Translations under genes and position numbers: made by a program | Notes under the pieces: model-generated | Database searches by the model: none | Seen by the model: only the letters and a program-made list of their open reading frames with translations | Told to the model about the DNA's origin: nothing | Shown: positions 18,778 to 27,230 of the stretch, piece after piece | Layout of the letters: every line of letters begins with the position of its first letter | How positions within the stretch are numbered: the first letter of the stretch is position 1 | Assembly (NCBI RefSeq): GCF_013365535.1 | Contig: NZ_CP053590.1 | Location: 3,214,501 to 3,278,500 of the forward strand | Length of the DNA: 64,000 bases | Source of the DNA: Aquimarina sp. TRL1 | GTDB lineage: Bacteria > Bacteroidota > Bacteroidia > Flavobacteriales > Flavobacteriaceae | Direction of reading: 5' to 3'

Positions 18778-19341
18778 CTATTGTGTAATCGTTTTAAGAG
18801 TAGTACCATAGATAATAGTATCATTGGTTAGTAGCCCATTGGTGCGAAGGATAGTATATAACTCGCGAAAGGGAATATTTCTTTTTTGTCGGGTTATTTT
18901 GGCGATGTTATTGGTATAATGATTATAAGATATAGATAACTGTTGAGGGACTTTGTCTTTGTAGCTGAGAATAAAAGTATTGGTTTCTACTCCTGTTTTT
19001 TTGTTAAACGTTACCTTTTGTAAAAAAGGAGCCTGCCTTCTGTATTCTTTAAGAATGATAGAGTCGTTTTCAGAAGTACGGATCAAAGATGTTTTTTGTA
19101 AAGGAGCTGCCAGGTCAAAGAGTCCTTTCTGTATTCTATTGTGGTATAAGGAATGAATTGTGGGGTGTTCTGCTGTATCCTTTATATGATCTTTATATAT
19201 TTTCATAGATAAAAAGCCCGTAGATAAAATGAGTAAAAGGATACAATTGAACAGGTAGATTCCTTTTATTTTTTTTCTTTTGGTAATAAGCAGATAGCTG
19301 ATACTTATTATGGCGATGGATTGGACAATATACGTAATCAT
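18778..19341 (-). CDS. Two-TM membrane protein, probable immunity protein of the type VI module
   Basis: 187 residues. Two hydrophobic helices at about 2-18 and 27-46 with KRKKIKG between them, then a soluble domain of about 140 residues rich in beta strands. No family recognised. It is the last gene of tssD / effector / this gene, 4 bases after the effector stop, the place where immunity proteins sit. A membrane-bound immunity protein would suggest that the effector attacks the envelope. Function is inferred only from position and topology. Convergent with the lipoprotein gene ending at 18770. Confidence 0.5.
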   Translation of the reverse strand: MITYIVQSIAIISISYLLITKRKKIKGIYLFNCILLLILSTGFLSMKIYKDHIKDTAEHPTIHSLYHNRIQKGLFDLAAPLQKTSLIRTSENDSIILKEYRRQAPFLQKVTFNKKTGVETNTFILSYKDKVPQQLSISYNHYTNNIAKITRQKRNIPFRELYTILRTNGLLTNDTIIYGTTLKTITQ

Positions 19342-19345
19342 ACCG

Positions 19346-20212
19346 TTAGCTTTTAATACCCCATTTAGGGGTGTTTAGCATAGATGATTTGTTGAGGTAA
19401 TGATTGCTATACGTACCAGTAGGGTAGATGTCATAATCGTAATTAGGGAATAAAAACACCAAATCCTGGGGAGAGAGCCCCATTCCTTTATACATGATAA
19501 TCCAGGTAGCTCCTCCTACAATAGAAGAAACAGTACCAGCAGTAGCTATTACTGGATTTTTGGTTCGTACTCCCCATGCAGCAGCTACAGTACTTATAAC
19601 GGTAGCAGCATCGGATACGGAAGCAACGGGTTGTAATAACTTTTTGTCAAAGGCTTCTGCGACAGATAATGCTTCGCCTTGATAACCAGTTGCTACAAAA
19701 CTTGTTACTGCAGCTACATATTCTCTGTAATCCTCAGGGGTATTGCCTAAAGAAATACGTTGAGGTTTATTCGAACGCTTAAGTACTTTTTTTTCAATGA
19801 GTATAAGCTCTTCTTTTTCGAATACTTCCCAATCAGTAAGAGGAAATTTGATAGGAGTTCGTTTTACCTCATAAATGTGCTCAATAATTTCTGTAACTTC
19901 TTTTGTGGTCGTAGTTTTTCCATTATAAAGAACTCCTGTAGCAATAGTGGTTTCTTCTTTCCGGTAAATCACTTTGTGTTTTTGATCCTGTTTGTAGACA
20001 AAATATCGACTGTTATTCTGATGATGTAGAATTAATTGCTGGGTGCCTACCCGGGAAACAGCTCCATAAGAGGTTTTATCATACGAAAAAGTAATAAAAA
20101 TCGAACGATTTCCCGTACTGGATATAAATTTTCTTTCCGGAGCAGATACAATTGGAGAAGGACAGGAAATCTGTGTGTCAGGATTTGATTTCAGGATAAT
20201 AGTTGTTGCCAT
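19346..20212 (-). CDS. Probable type VI secretion cargo effector
   Basis: 288 residues without signal peptide. The N-terminal about 140 residues are beta-rich (SIFITFSYDKTSYGAV, VYRKEETTIATGVLYNG). Residues about 170-245 are Ala/Gly/Val/Ser-rich with a hydrophobic helix (AAAWGVR, TAGTVSSIVGGATWIIMY), which could insert in or cross a membrane. The C-terminus is Tyr/Asn-rich (NYDYDIYPTGTYSNHY). No known toxin motif is recognised. It begins 5 bases after the tssD stop and is followed at once by a small membrane protein, the order expected for tube protein, cargo and immunity. Effector function is an inference from this context. Confidence 0.5.
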   Translation of the reverse strand: MATTIILKSNPDTQISCPSPIVSAPERKFISSTGNRSIFITFSYDKTSYGAVSRVGTQQLILHHQNNSRYFVYKQDQKHKVIYRKEETTIATGVLYNGKTTTTKEVTEIIEHIYEVKRTPIKFPLTDWEVFEKEELILIEKKVLKRSNKPQRISLGNTPEDYREYVAAVTSFVATGYQGEALSVAEAFDKKLLQPVASVSDAATVISTVAAAWGVRTKNPVIATAGTVSSIVGGATWIIMYKGMGLSPQDLVFLFPNYDYDIYPTGTYSNHYLNKSSMLNTPKWGIKS

Positions 20213-20217
20213 GATAC

Positions 20218-20913
20218 TTAGTTTTCTAACGGATTAACTGCTTTTAGTTTTATTTTCATTGTATTGCTGTCAATAACAATGTTTTCTAATGTTTTTTGGG
20301 TTAATACACTTCCGTTGTATTCAAATGCCCCGGTAAGATCTCCCAATTCTATGTCTACAGTCTCTCCGATCATGTTCTTTGATTCGGCAATGAGAAAAAC
20401 AGTCTCTCCAAGTGTGGGAGCAGATATTTTATTCCCGTTTTCATCTACATAATAAGAAGTAATAAACTCAGGAGAAGTATCAATAGCTTCTCGTGTAGTT
20501 ATAGAAGTGTTATCAGTAGGATAGGTTTTTCTCCAGTATTCCGAATATTCGGTAGCTCCGTCAATGACTCCTCCAGAAGTAATTTCCAGATCAATAGTAA
20601 TGGGATATGAATCTTTTTCTTTGTATTGTTCTTTATATCCCACACAATGCGCATCAATAAATTCAATGGTTCTGGTTTTTTTGCCAATAATGGCAGAGCT
20701 TATTTTTAGCTGTAATTGTTTGGTAAGTGAAGGAGTAATCATCCAGTCGAGAATCTCACTGTCTTGCGGGTATTCAACCTTTACATACAACCCTTTCAAT
20801 TGTGGCTTGGTTGAAGGCTTACCACTATGATCAATTTCTTGTTTAAATGCTAATCGATACTCTATGACATTTAATTGCTTATCATCGTAATATAGTTTAG
20901 TAATAACGCTCAT
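20218..20913 (-). CDS. tssD: Type VI secretion tube protein TssD (Hcp) with C-terminal extension
   Basis: 231 residues from the ATG at 20913; a GTG two codons earlier is less likely because TssD proteins begin MSxxxKL. Residues 1-130 carry the Bacteroidota TssD pattern: KLYYDD, RLAFKQEIDHSGKPSTKPQ, ILDWMI, TIEFIDAHCVGYKEQY and PITIDLEITSG. TssD rings stack to form the tube ejected by the contractile type VI system (T6SSiii). Residues about 131-231 are an added domain (YYVDENGNKI, LGETVFLIAESKNMIGETVDIEL), absent from a plain tube subunit of about 130 residues, which may bind the cargo encoded next. No other structural type VI gene is in the window, so this is an orphan module. Confidence 0.82.
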   Translation of the reverse strand: MSVITKLYYDDKQLNVIEYRLAFKQEIDHSGKPSTKPQLKGLYVKVEYPQDSEILDWMITPSLTKQLQLKISSAIIGKKTRTIEFIDAHCVGYKEQYKEKDSYPITIDLEITSGGVIDGATEYSEYWRKTYPTDNTSITTREAIDTSPEFITSYYVDENGNKISAPTLGETVFLIAESKNMIGETVDIELGDLTGAFEYNGSVLTQKTLENIVIDSNTMKIKLKAVNPLEN

Positions 20914-21144
20914 GTACACTAGGGTTTTAAGAGATGGTTAAAGGTAATTATTTGATAACGAAGTGTATATGTGGTTTAACCGCCTTTTTTTAAAGTCATA
21001 ATGATAGTTTTATATAATTTATTGTTTTTTTAAACCTTGTTTTCTTTTTTACAACAAATTATGTATATAATTGTATATAAATATATGTTTTTTTCTCTTA
21101 AAAAGAGACGAGTGTATATACTTCAGAGATTAATAGCTAAATTA

Positions 21145-21176
21145 TTTGTGTAATTTGTGTATGTATATTATATTTG
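21145..21176 (+). promoter_or_regulatory. Promoter of nadV (TTTG-N20-TATATTTG)
   Basis: TTTG at 21145-21148 and TATATTTG at 21169-21176 with 20 bases between. Together with the operator at 21174-21192 this gives a repressor-type promoter laid out like that of the prs-like operon. Confidence 0.65.
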
Positions 21177-21192
21177 CGTATAAATAACGCAA
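21174..21192. promoter_or_regulatory. Second copy of the candidate NrtR operator
   Basis: TTGCGTATAAATAACGCAA: arms TTGCGT and ACGCAA separated by 7 bases, identical in design to 11177-11195 and again overlapping the 3' end of the -7 element. The two copies match at 17 of 19 positions. Confidence 0.75.
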
Positions 21193-21205
21193 AATAAATA
21201 ATTTT

Positions 21206-22648
21206 ATGAACCCACTACTACTGACAGACGGTTATAAATTAGGACACAAAGATCAATATCCGGAAAAGACAACGTTAGTTTATTCCAACTGGACTCCAAG
21301 AAAAAGCAGGATAGAAGGAGTGGATACTGTTGTGTTTTTTGGGTTGCAATATTTCATCAAAGAATATTTACTAAAGCAATTTGATACGTACTTTTTTAAT
21401 CAAGACAAAGGAAAAGTAGTCGGTGAGTATAAAAAGTACATTGATCATTATTTGGGAATTGATGCAGATGTATCTCACATAGCTTCATTACATGATTTAG
21501 GATATTTACCAATAGAAATAAAAGCGGTACCTGAAGGAACAGAAGTACCGATTAGAGTTCCGATGTTTACACTTGTTAATACCGATCCTTCTTTTTTTTG
21601 GTTGACAAACTATTTGGAAACATTATTGTCTGGAATTATTTGGCAACCATGTACGTCCGCAACCATTGCAAAACAATACAGAAAAATATTGATAAAATAT
21701 GCTCAGGAAACCGATAAGGATCAGATAGGGTTTGTAGATTGGCAGGGGCATGACTTTTCTATGAGAGGAATGTCCGGTTCAGAATCTGCAATCATAAGCG
21801 GTATGGGACACGCTTTGTCTTTTAGCGGTAGTGATACAGTACCGGTTGCAAAAGCTTTTGAGACCTATTATAATGCTGATGTGACTAAGGAATTAGTGAT
21901 CGGTAGTGTGAATGCAACAGAACATAGTGTTATGTGTGCGGGGAGTAAAGATGATGAAATAGGAACTTTTCAAAGGCTACTAAAGACCTACCCAACAGGG
22001 ATTTTATCAGTTGTTTCTGATACTTGGGATTTATGGAAGGTATTGACAGAGTACTTACCAGTCTTAAAAGAGCAAATTCTCAATAGAGAGGGGAAATTGG
22101 TAATTCGACCGGATTCAGGAGATCCTGTAGATATTATTTGTGGATGTGAGCATGATAATCCTGTTATAGCAAAAGGAGTTATAGAATTATTATGGGATGA
22201 ATTCGGGGGGAGTATAAATGAACAGGGATATAAAGTTTTACATCCTAAAGTAGGCGCTATATACGGAGATAGTATCACTATAGAAAGAGCGACTCAAATA
22301 TGCAAACGCCTTAAGCGAAAAGGATTTGCTTCAACGAATGTGGTATTAGGAATTGGAAGCTTTACATATCAATATAACACTCGTGATACGTTTGGTTTTG
22401 CAATGAAAGCCACTTATGTAGAGATTGATGGAGCAGGAAGAGAAATTTTTAAAGACCCGGTTACAGATGATGGAACTAAAAAATCAGCTAAGGGATTGAT
22501 TCATCTATATGAAGAAAACGGAAGAATAAAATTAAAAGATCAGTGTAGTAAAGAAGAAGAAGGAAAAGGGATGCTGGAAACGGTGTTCAAAAATGGGAAG
22601 TTAACGCGTGAGTATTCATTAGAAGAAATAAGAGAAAGAGTTCAGTAA
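21206..22648 (+). CDS. nadV: Nicotinamide phosphoribosyltransferase (NAMPT/NadV family)
   Basis: 480 residues, the usual NadV length. It joins nicotinamide and PRPP to give NMN. Family residues seen: GHDFSMRGMSGSESA around His182, the catalytic His240 in ATEHSV, SVVSDTWDLW, Arg301 and Asp303 in RPDSGDP, GDSITIE and FKDPVTDDGTKKSAKG near the C-terminus. It makes nicotinamide released by KptA and other NAD-consuming enzymes re-usable, with PRPP from the prs-like protein. A variant acceptor such as ADP-ribose pyrophosphate (NARP1 Namat) cannot be excluded. Own promoter, operator and terminator. Confidence 0.92.
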   Translation: MNPLLLTDGYKLGHKDQYPEKTTLVYSNWTPRKSRIEGVDTVVFFGLQYFIKEYLLKQFDTYFFNQDKGKVVGEYKKYIDHYLGIDADVSHIASLHDLGYLPIEIKAVPEGTEVPIRVPMFTLVNTDPSFFWLTNYLETLLSGIIWQPCTSATIAKQYRKILIKYAQETDKDQIGFVDWQGHDFSMRGMSGSESAIISGMGHALSFSGSDTVPVAKAFETYYNADVTKELVIGSVNATEHSVMCAGSKDDEIGTFQRLLKTYPTGILSVVSDTWDLWKVLTEYLPVLKEQILNREGKLVIRPDSGDPVDIICGCEHDNPVIAKGVIELLWDEFGGSINEQGYKVLHPKVGAIYGDSITIERATQICKRLKRKGFASTNVVLGIGSFTYQYNTRDTFGFAMKATYVEIDGAGREIFKDPVTDDGTKKSAKGLIHLYEENGRIKLKDQCSKEEEGKGMLETVFKNGKLTREYSLEEIRERVQ

Positions 22649-22667
22649 TATAAGTGACTTTGCATAG

Positions 22668-22708
22668 AAAAAGGCATCTATATTCATATGGGTGCCTTTT
22701 TGTTTTTT
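22668..22708 (+). terminator. Intrinsic terminator after nadV
   Basis: Stem of 15 pairs, 22668-22682 with 22687-22701 (two or so G-T pairs, outer core AAAAAGGCA/TGCCTTTTT), loop TTCA, then GTTTTTT. Confidence 0.88.
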
Positions 22709-22946
22709 AGCATGCAATAAAGAGAAAGTGTGTGGTTTTATTGTTATAGGGGTTAAAATTGTTAAGTATTCAAAAAATTATTGTTAAAAATGTTAAAATA
22801 ATTAAATTTTAAGTGGTTTAATATACATTGTTATGAGGAATTTAACGTTTAGGGAATGTGTTAGCAAACAATTTATAAGGGATTTGTGTAAGATCATGAT
22901 GCAATTCTCGACAATACAATAAAAATTAACCCCAAAAAAGATCATT

Positions 22947-23615
22947 ATGAGTACTATTTGGTTTTTTGAAAGCACCAATCTTTTTAAAATATTTTGTCCT
23001 CATAAGTATAAAAACTTCAGGGAAAATCACAAGATAGATGCCTATCGGAAGAATGATTATATCTATTTTGAAGAAGATTCGGCAAGCAAAGTGTATCTTA
23101 TTGAAGATGGCAAAGTGAAAATAGGTTATTATTCAGAAGATGGAGAAGAAGTGATAAAATGTATTTTGACGCGAGGAGAAGTATTTGGAGAAAAAGCAAT
23201 TCTGGGAGAGAATAGAAGAACAGAGTTTGCACAATCCGTAGATAATACGACAGCTATATGTGCGATAAGTGTCAATACGATGCATGAACTAATGAGAAAT
23301 AATAAGACCTTTAGTCTGAAGGTCTATAAATTTATTGGTATGCGTTTTAAAAGATTAGAAAGAAGGTTAGAGTTACTTCTTTTTAAAGATACAAAAACGA
23401 GACTTCTAGAGTTTTTTAATGAGTTAAAAGAAGACTATGGTCATTGCTGTCCTGATACAGGAGATATGGTCATAGAACACCCCTATACACAAAAAGATAT
23501 TGCCAGTTTAATCGGAACTTCCAGACCTACACTTAACATTATTATGAATGAGTTAAAAGAATCACAGGTAATAGACTTTAATAGAAAAGAAATTAGGCTA
23601 AAAAATGTAGCATAG
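22947..23615 (+). CDS. Crp/Fnr family transcriptional regulator
   Basis: 222 residues. Cyclic-nucleotide-binding beta-barrel (about 30-125: IYFEEDSASKVYLIEDGKVKIGY, GEVFGEKAILGE) and a C-terminal winged HTH (about 150-222: YTQKDIASLIGTSRPTLNIIMNELKE). No Cys cluster for an Fe-S group is visible in the first 25 residues apart from FCPH, so the signal is not clear. The HTH recognition helix TSRPTLNIIMNEL is well kept. A palindrome just after the stop (23616-23631) is a possible target before the lipoprotein gene. The upstream 298 bases are AT-rich with no recognised gene; a shorter TGTTAG-CAAACA palindrome is found at 22859-22870. Confidence 0.87.
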   Translation: MSTIWFFESTNLFKIFCPHKYKNFRENHKIDAYRKNDYIYFEEDSASKVYLIEDGKVKIGYYSEDGEEVIKCILTRGEVFGEKAILGENRRTEFAQSVDNTTAICAISVNTMHELMRNNKTFSLKVYKFIGMRFKRLERRLELLLFKDTKTRLLEFFNELKEDYGHCCPDTGDMVIEHPYTQKDIASLIGTSRPTLNIIMNELKESQVIDFNRKEIRLKNVA

Positions 23616-23631
23616 TGTTAGTTAGCTAACA
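23616..23631. promoter_or_regulatory. Palindrome at about -42 of the next promoter, candidate Crp/Fnr site
   Basis: TGTTAG-TTAG-CTAACA. A promoter-like pair follows: TTTG at 23632-23635, 17 bases, then TACTTTTA at 23653-23660. The palindrome centre would be about 42 bases before the expected transcription start, the class II activation position of Crp/Fnr proteins. Confidence 0.45.
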
Positions 23632-23686
23632 TTTGGTGAAGAGTAAGCTTCCTACTTTTACATTGTAATTTAAAAATAAAAAAGCA

Positions 23687-24598
23687 ATGATAAAAAAAGT
23701 AATGATTGGAGCGATTGCTCTGGGAGTTATGCTTTCATCATGTAATAATGATGATGATAATTCCGGAACAGATTCAAATGTAGCAAATCTAAATATAGAC
23801 CTTAAGGGATTAGAGGATTTGGGAGACGGATACCTGTATGAGGGGTGGATAATCGTGGATGGAGCACCTGTATCGACGGGAACATTTTCGGTAGATGGAG
23901 AAGGGGCATTGTCTCAAAAAGCTTTTGAAGTAACTAAAACATCCTTGGAGACAGCTACTGCGTTTGTATTGACGATAGAGCCTGATCCAGATTCAGATCC
24001 TGCACCAGCAGATACCAAATTATTACTGGCAGAATTCGGATCAGGGAATACTGCTTCAGTATCACTTGCACCTGTAGCAGAAGGAGATTTTGCTACTTCT
24101 TCCGGAGACTTTTTCCTTCGTTCTCCAACAGATGAAGCTTCGGGAACTGCCAATAATATGAACGATCAGTACGGAGTTTGGTTTGGACAACCGGCAATGC
24201 CACCATTAGCAACTCTAAATTTACCTACCCTAAATGCAGGATGGAAATATGAGGGATGGGTAGTTACAGAAAATGGTCCCTTATCTACAGGAACTTTTAC
24301 GGCGGTTAATGAAGCAGACGATAATGCAGGAAGCCCAGAAGGATTTAGTGGAACAGAATCTTTTGGTCCTCCAATCCCTGGAGAAGATTTCTTTAGAAAT
24401 GCACCAGAAGGAGTCACTTTTCCTCTGGATGTAAGAGGAAAGACGGTTGTTATATCAGTAGAGCCGTTCCCAGACAATTCACCAGCACCTTTTCTCCTAA
24501 AACCTTTAGTAGGAACAGCAGGAACAGAAACTGCACCTACACATTATCCATTTGGTCTTAATGCAGCTTCTTTTCCTTCAGGAACTGTATCGAGATAA
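23687..24598 (+). CDS. Lipoprotein with two YEGW / anti-sigma-K-like domains
   Basis: 303 residues. Lipobox MLSSCNN (Cys19) and an acidic surface-export stretch (NNDDDNSGTD). Two related beta domains: the first opens with LYEGWIIVDGAPVSTGTFSVD (about 46-66) and the second with YEGWVVTENGPLSTGTFTAV (about 187-206). Each then has SVEP/TIEPDPDSDPAP-type strands. This resembles the C-terminal domain of RskA anti-sigma factors, which in Bacteroidota also occurs in lipoproteins without a sigma-factor gene nearby. Function unknown. Lies 71 bases after the Crp/Fnr gene with its own promoter. Confidence 0.6.
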   Translation: MIKKVMIGAIALGVMLSSCNNDDDNSGTDSNVANLNIDLKGLEDLGDGYLYEGWIIVDGAPVSTGTFSVDGEGALSQKAFEVTKTSLETATAFVLTIEPDPDSDPAPADTKLLLAEFGSGNTASVSLAPVAEGDFATSSGDFFLRSPTDEASGTANNMNDQYGVWFGQPAMPPLATLNLPTLNAGWKYEGWVVTENGPLSTGTFTAVNEADDNAGSPEGFSGTESFGPPIPGEDFFRNAPEGVTFPLDVRGKTVVISVEPFPDNSPAPFLLKPLVGTAGTETAPTHYPFGLNAASFPSGTVSR

Positions 24599-24619
24599 TT
24601 TTCTTTATTTTTTGTTAGT

Positions 24620-24648
24620 ATAAAGCGTAATCTTTGATTGCGCTTTAT
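24620..24648 (+). terminator. Hairpin after the YEGW lipoprotein gene
   Basis: 13-bp stem 24620-24632 with 24636-24648 (one G-T pair), loop TTT. The tail TAATTTGC is only weakly T-rich, so termination may be partial. Confidence 0.6.
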
Positions 24649-24712
24649 TAATTTGCAGTAGATTTGTCTGATTGCTATTTGGGAAAATCAAAGAGCTTAT
24701 AAACAACAGCAT

Positions 24713-25273
24713 ATGAAAATAGATAAAAACAAAATTACCAATATAATTTTTGTAATAATTTTAGTATTGTTTTTTATTCCTTCTACCAGAGGAATGATTC
24801 AGATTGTTTTGACCAGAATTTTTTCTTTTAGTCCTTCAGTTGTTCAGGTAGATGAGCGAAAAAAAATTAATAGCTACGATTGGAAATTGCATGGAGTTAA
24901 TACAGAATCAATCAATATGCAAACTGCAGAAGGAAAGGTTATTGTACTAAACTATTGGGCAACATGGTGCCCTCCCTGTATTGCAGAAATGCCTTCATTA
25001 CAGAAACTGTATACTGATTATGGAGATAAAGTAGTGTTTTTGTTTGTAACCACAGATGATGATCCGGAGCTGCATAAGTTTATGAATGATAAGCATTATA
25101 ATTACCCAATTTATAGATCGCTTTCCCAAACTCCTCACCCTTTTAATGGAGAAAAATTTCCGACGACCTATGTAGTTGATAAAAAGGGAAATATTGTTAT
25201 AGATAAAGTAGGAGCAGCAGATTGGAATAGTAGTACCGTGAGAAAAGTCCTAGATGAGTTACTAGCAGAATAA
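24713..25273 (+). CDS. Membrane-anchored TlpA/ResA-like thioredoxin
   Basis: 186 residues. One N-terminal hydrophobic helix (about 10-28, IIFVIILVLFFIPSTRG) anchors it in the inner membrane; the rest is a periplasmic thioredoxin fold with the active site WATWCPPC (Cys86, Cys89) and a cis-Pro at FPTTYVVD. TlpA/ResA proteins reduce disulfides in periplasmic proteins, for instance in cytochrome c maturation. No cytochrome gene is adjacent, so the target is unknown. Confidence 0.88.
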   Translation: MKIDKNKITNIIFVIILVLFFIPSTRGMIQIVLTRIFSFSPSVVQVDERKKINSYDWKLHGVNTESINMQTAEGKVIVLNYWATWCPPCIAEMPSLQKLYTDYGDKVVFLFVTTDDDPELHKFMNDKHYNYPIYRSLSQTPHPFNGEKFPTTYVVDKKGNIVIDKVGAADWNSSTVRKVLDELLAE

Positions 25274-25755
25274 ATAACTTTTTTTAGTAAATCCCATACT
25301 TTTATACGTAGACATCCATGACGCAGACAGTTTGTTTACACACTAAAAACTATTTCTAATACAAGGGCTTAAATGTATAGATATGAGATTAATTTTTATG
25401 GGTAAGCATTAATTTATAGATGGTTATCTTCTTTTTTTTGGTTGTTTATTCTACAAAATAAATGTTAATATTTTTAATGTTTCTAATAAATTTGTGTTAA
25501 CGTTTGTTGTTTTGTCGGGTTTTGTGTGTAGATCGTCGAAAGATCCTTTTTTTGTTTCTGCTTTTTGATTTACATTCGCTATAAATTCATTTAAATCAGA
25601 TAATTATTGAAACAATTTTACACTCACTAAATAACAAATCAACCCATTTTTGTAAAATGTTCGATTCTTTTCTGTAGGATTGAAGCAAGATAGCTTCATG
25701 ATGTAAATGGATAGTCACAGTTTTTTTTATTTATTAATTTAATACCCCACTAATT
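25274..25755. other. Long AT-rich intergenic region
   Basis: 482 bases without a credible gene. It has a small hairpin (25681-25686 with 25693-25698, TGAAGC/GCTTCA) and, at 25708-25721, one copy of a 14-base sequence whose exact reverse complement lies at 27125-27138 beyond the next gene. No clear promoter with both elements was found. Confidence 0.5.
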
Positions 25756-26997
25756 ATGAAAAAAACTCTTTATTTCATCATGTTAAGTATAGGAATACTT
25801 TCATGTTCAAAAGACAATATTGAGGAGAGTAACAATGCACTTAGGAATGAAGATCAAAAGGACAAGAAAGAAGTATCGCTTGTTTTTAATGATAACGATC
25901 CCAAAGCCAAGTTTATTCTAAAGGTAGCCCCGGATTATATCGAATTTAGCAAAGATGCCGATATTGACTTTGAGAAGTTAGAATATATGGTTGCAGGGCA
26001 GATAGACAAGGCTCCCGAAGGATTTTTGAGAAAAATCAAAAGTGTACGTCAAACAAATTCCAAAACGATTGTCGAAACAGTATCAGCTGAGTTAAATGAC
26101 TTAACTCCGAATACAGATTACAAAACAGTTTATAATTACAATAATTTTAAAAAAGATTATGTAACTAAAACAAGTAATGGAGATGTAGTTACCTACTCGT
26201 TGGTATCTGATGGAACTAAGAAAAATATTTCTTTAGGATCATTTAACATTAACCTCAATCGTGTGATTTATGATGCAGATGGAAATCATTCAACAACACA
26301 TGATCAGATTAAAGCTAATGGATCTGTAAAAATTCAGCCTTCGCTGGATTTAAAATTAAGAGTGTTTTTTGGATCTCTGCAAGAGTTTAAAAGTGTTGTA
26401 ACCTTTAAAAACACCACAAACTTGGATCTGACCTGGAATGTAAGTCATAGCTTATTTAGTCATTCCATACCAGTTGCAAAAATTAATTTACCACCCACTA
26501 CTTTTTGGGCAGGATGGATTCCCGTAGTTGTAACGCATACATTAGATGTTACAATAGATGCAAATGGAAGTGTTAGTGCTTCTATAACAGGGGGATTGCA
26601 AGGAACTATCACTGTCAAAAAAGGAATGCATTATCAAAACAATAACTGGAAATTTATTCACGATGTGAATTCATCAGGAATACGATTCAAGCCTGTTACA
26701 GCAAGCGCGAGATTTGATGCATCTTTAATACTATCGGCAGGATTCGAGTCATCTTTTTACGGATCACTGGGAGTTGGTATTAAAGGAGGAGCAGGGCTCT
26801 ATGCAGAAGGAAGTGTCAGTGCTAATACTGACGGAGAAGCGTCTATTCGTTGGTTTGGAGGAATTAAAGCAAATATAGGCTTGTATGCAAAAGCAGGATT
26901 ATTTGGGATTCCCGGACTCACCTTTAGGTACGACCATCCAATCTATGATTATAAGTATCCACTAACTGAAGGTACAATTCCACTAGGTAAGCAGTAG
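25756..26997 (+). CDS. Lipoprotein of unknown function
   Basis: 413 residues. Lipobox GILSCSKDN (Cys17) with KDN after it. Residues about 30-150 are charged; from about 160 the protein becomes beta-rich with long strands (GSFNINLNRVIYDADGN, PVVVTHTLDVTIDANGSVSASI), and the C-terminal third is Gly/Ala-rich (GVGIKGGAGLYAEGSV, IKANIGLYAKAGLFG). This could be a large beta-sandwich or barrel-like surface protein. No known family recognised. Stands alone between two long intergenic regions. Confidence 0.75.
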   Translation: MKKTLYFIMLSIGILSCSKDNIEESNNALRNEDQKDKKEVSLVFNDNDPKAKFILKVAPDYIEFSKDADIDFEKLEYMVAGQIDKAPEGFLRKIKSVRQTNSKTIVETVSAELNDLTPNTDYKTVYNYNNFKKDYVTKTSNGDVVTYSLVSDGTKKNISLGSFNINLNRVIYDADGNHSTTHDQIKANGSVKIQPSLDLKLRVFFGSLQEFKSVVTFKNTTNLDLTWNVSHSLFSHSIPVAKINLPPTTFWAGWIPVVVTHTLDVTIDANGSVSASITGGLQGTITVKKGMHYQNNNWKFIHDVNSSGIRFKPVTASARFDASLILSAGFESSFYGSLGVGIKGGAGLYAEGSVSANTDGEASIRWFGGIKANIGLYAKAGLFGIPGLTFRYDHPIYDYKYPLTEGTIPLGKQ

Positions 26998-27230
26998 TAA
27001 ATATGCGTGTTTATAGGAATTAACCCAATGTTATAGTCAATTACTTTTCGGTTTTCTCAGTGACGTTTATGTTAGGTATAAAGTATAAACTCTAGTTTAT
27101 TCGATCAATACCTATACTAGTAACACTGTGACTATCCACGTAGTTTTCTCTTTTCACAAATCAGGAAATACATCATTTTATACAGAGGACTCCGGAGGGT
27201 AATTGGTCTATAACTTCAAAAAAAAGTTAT

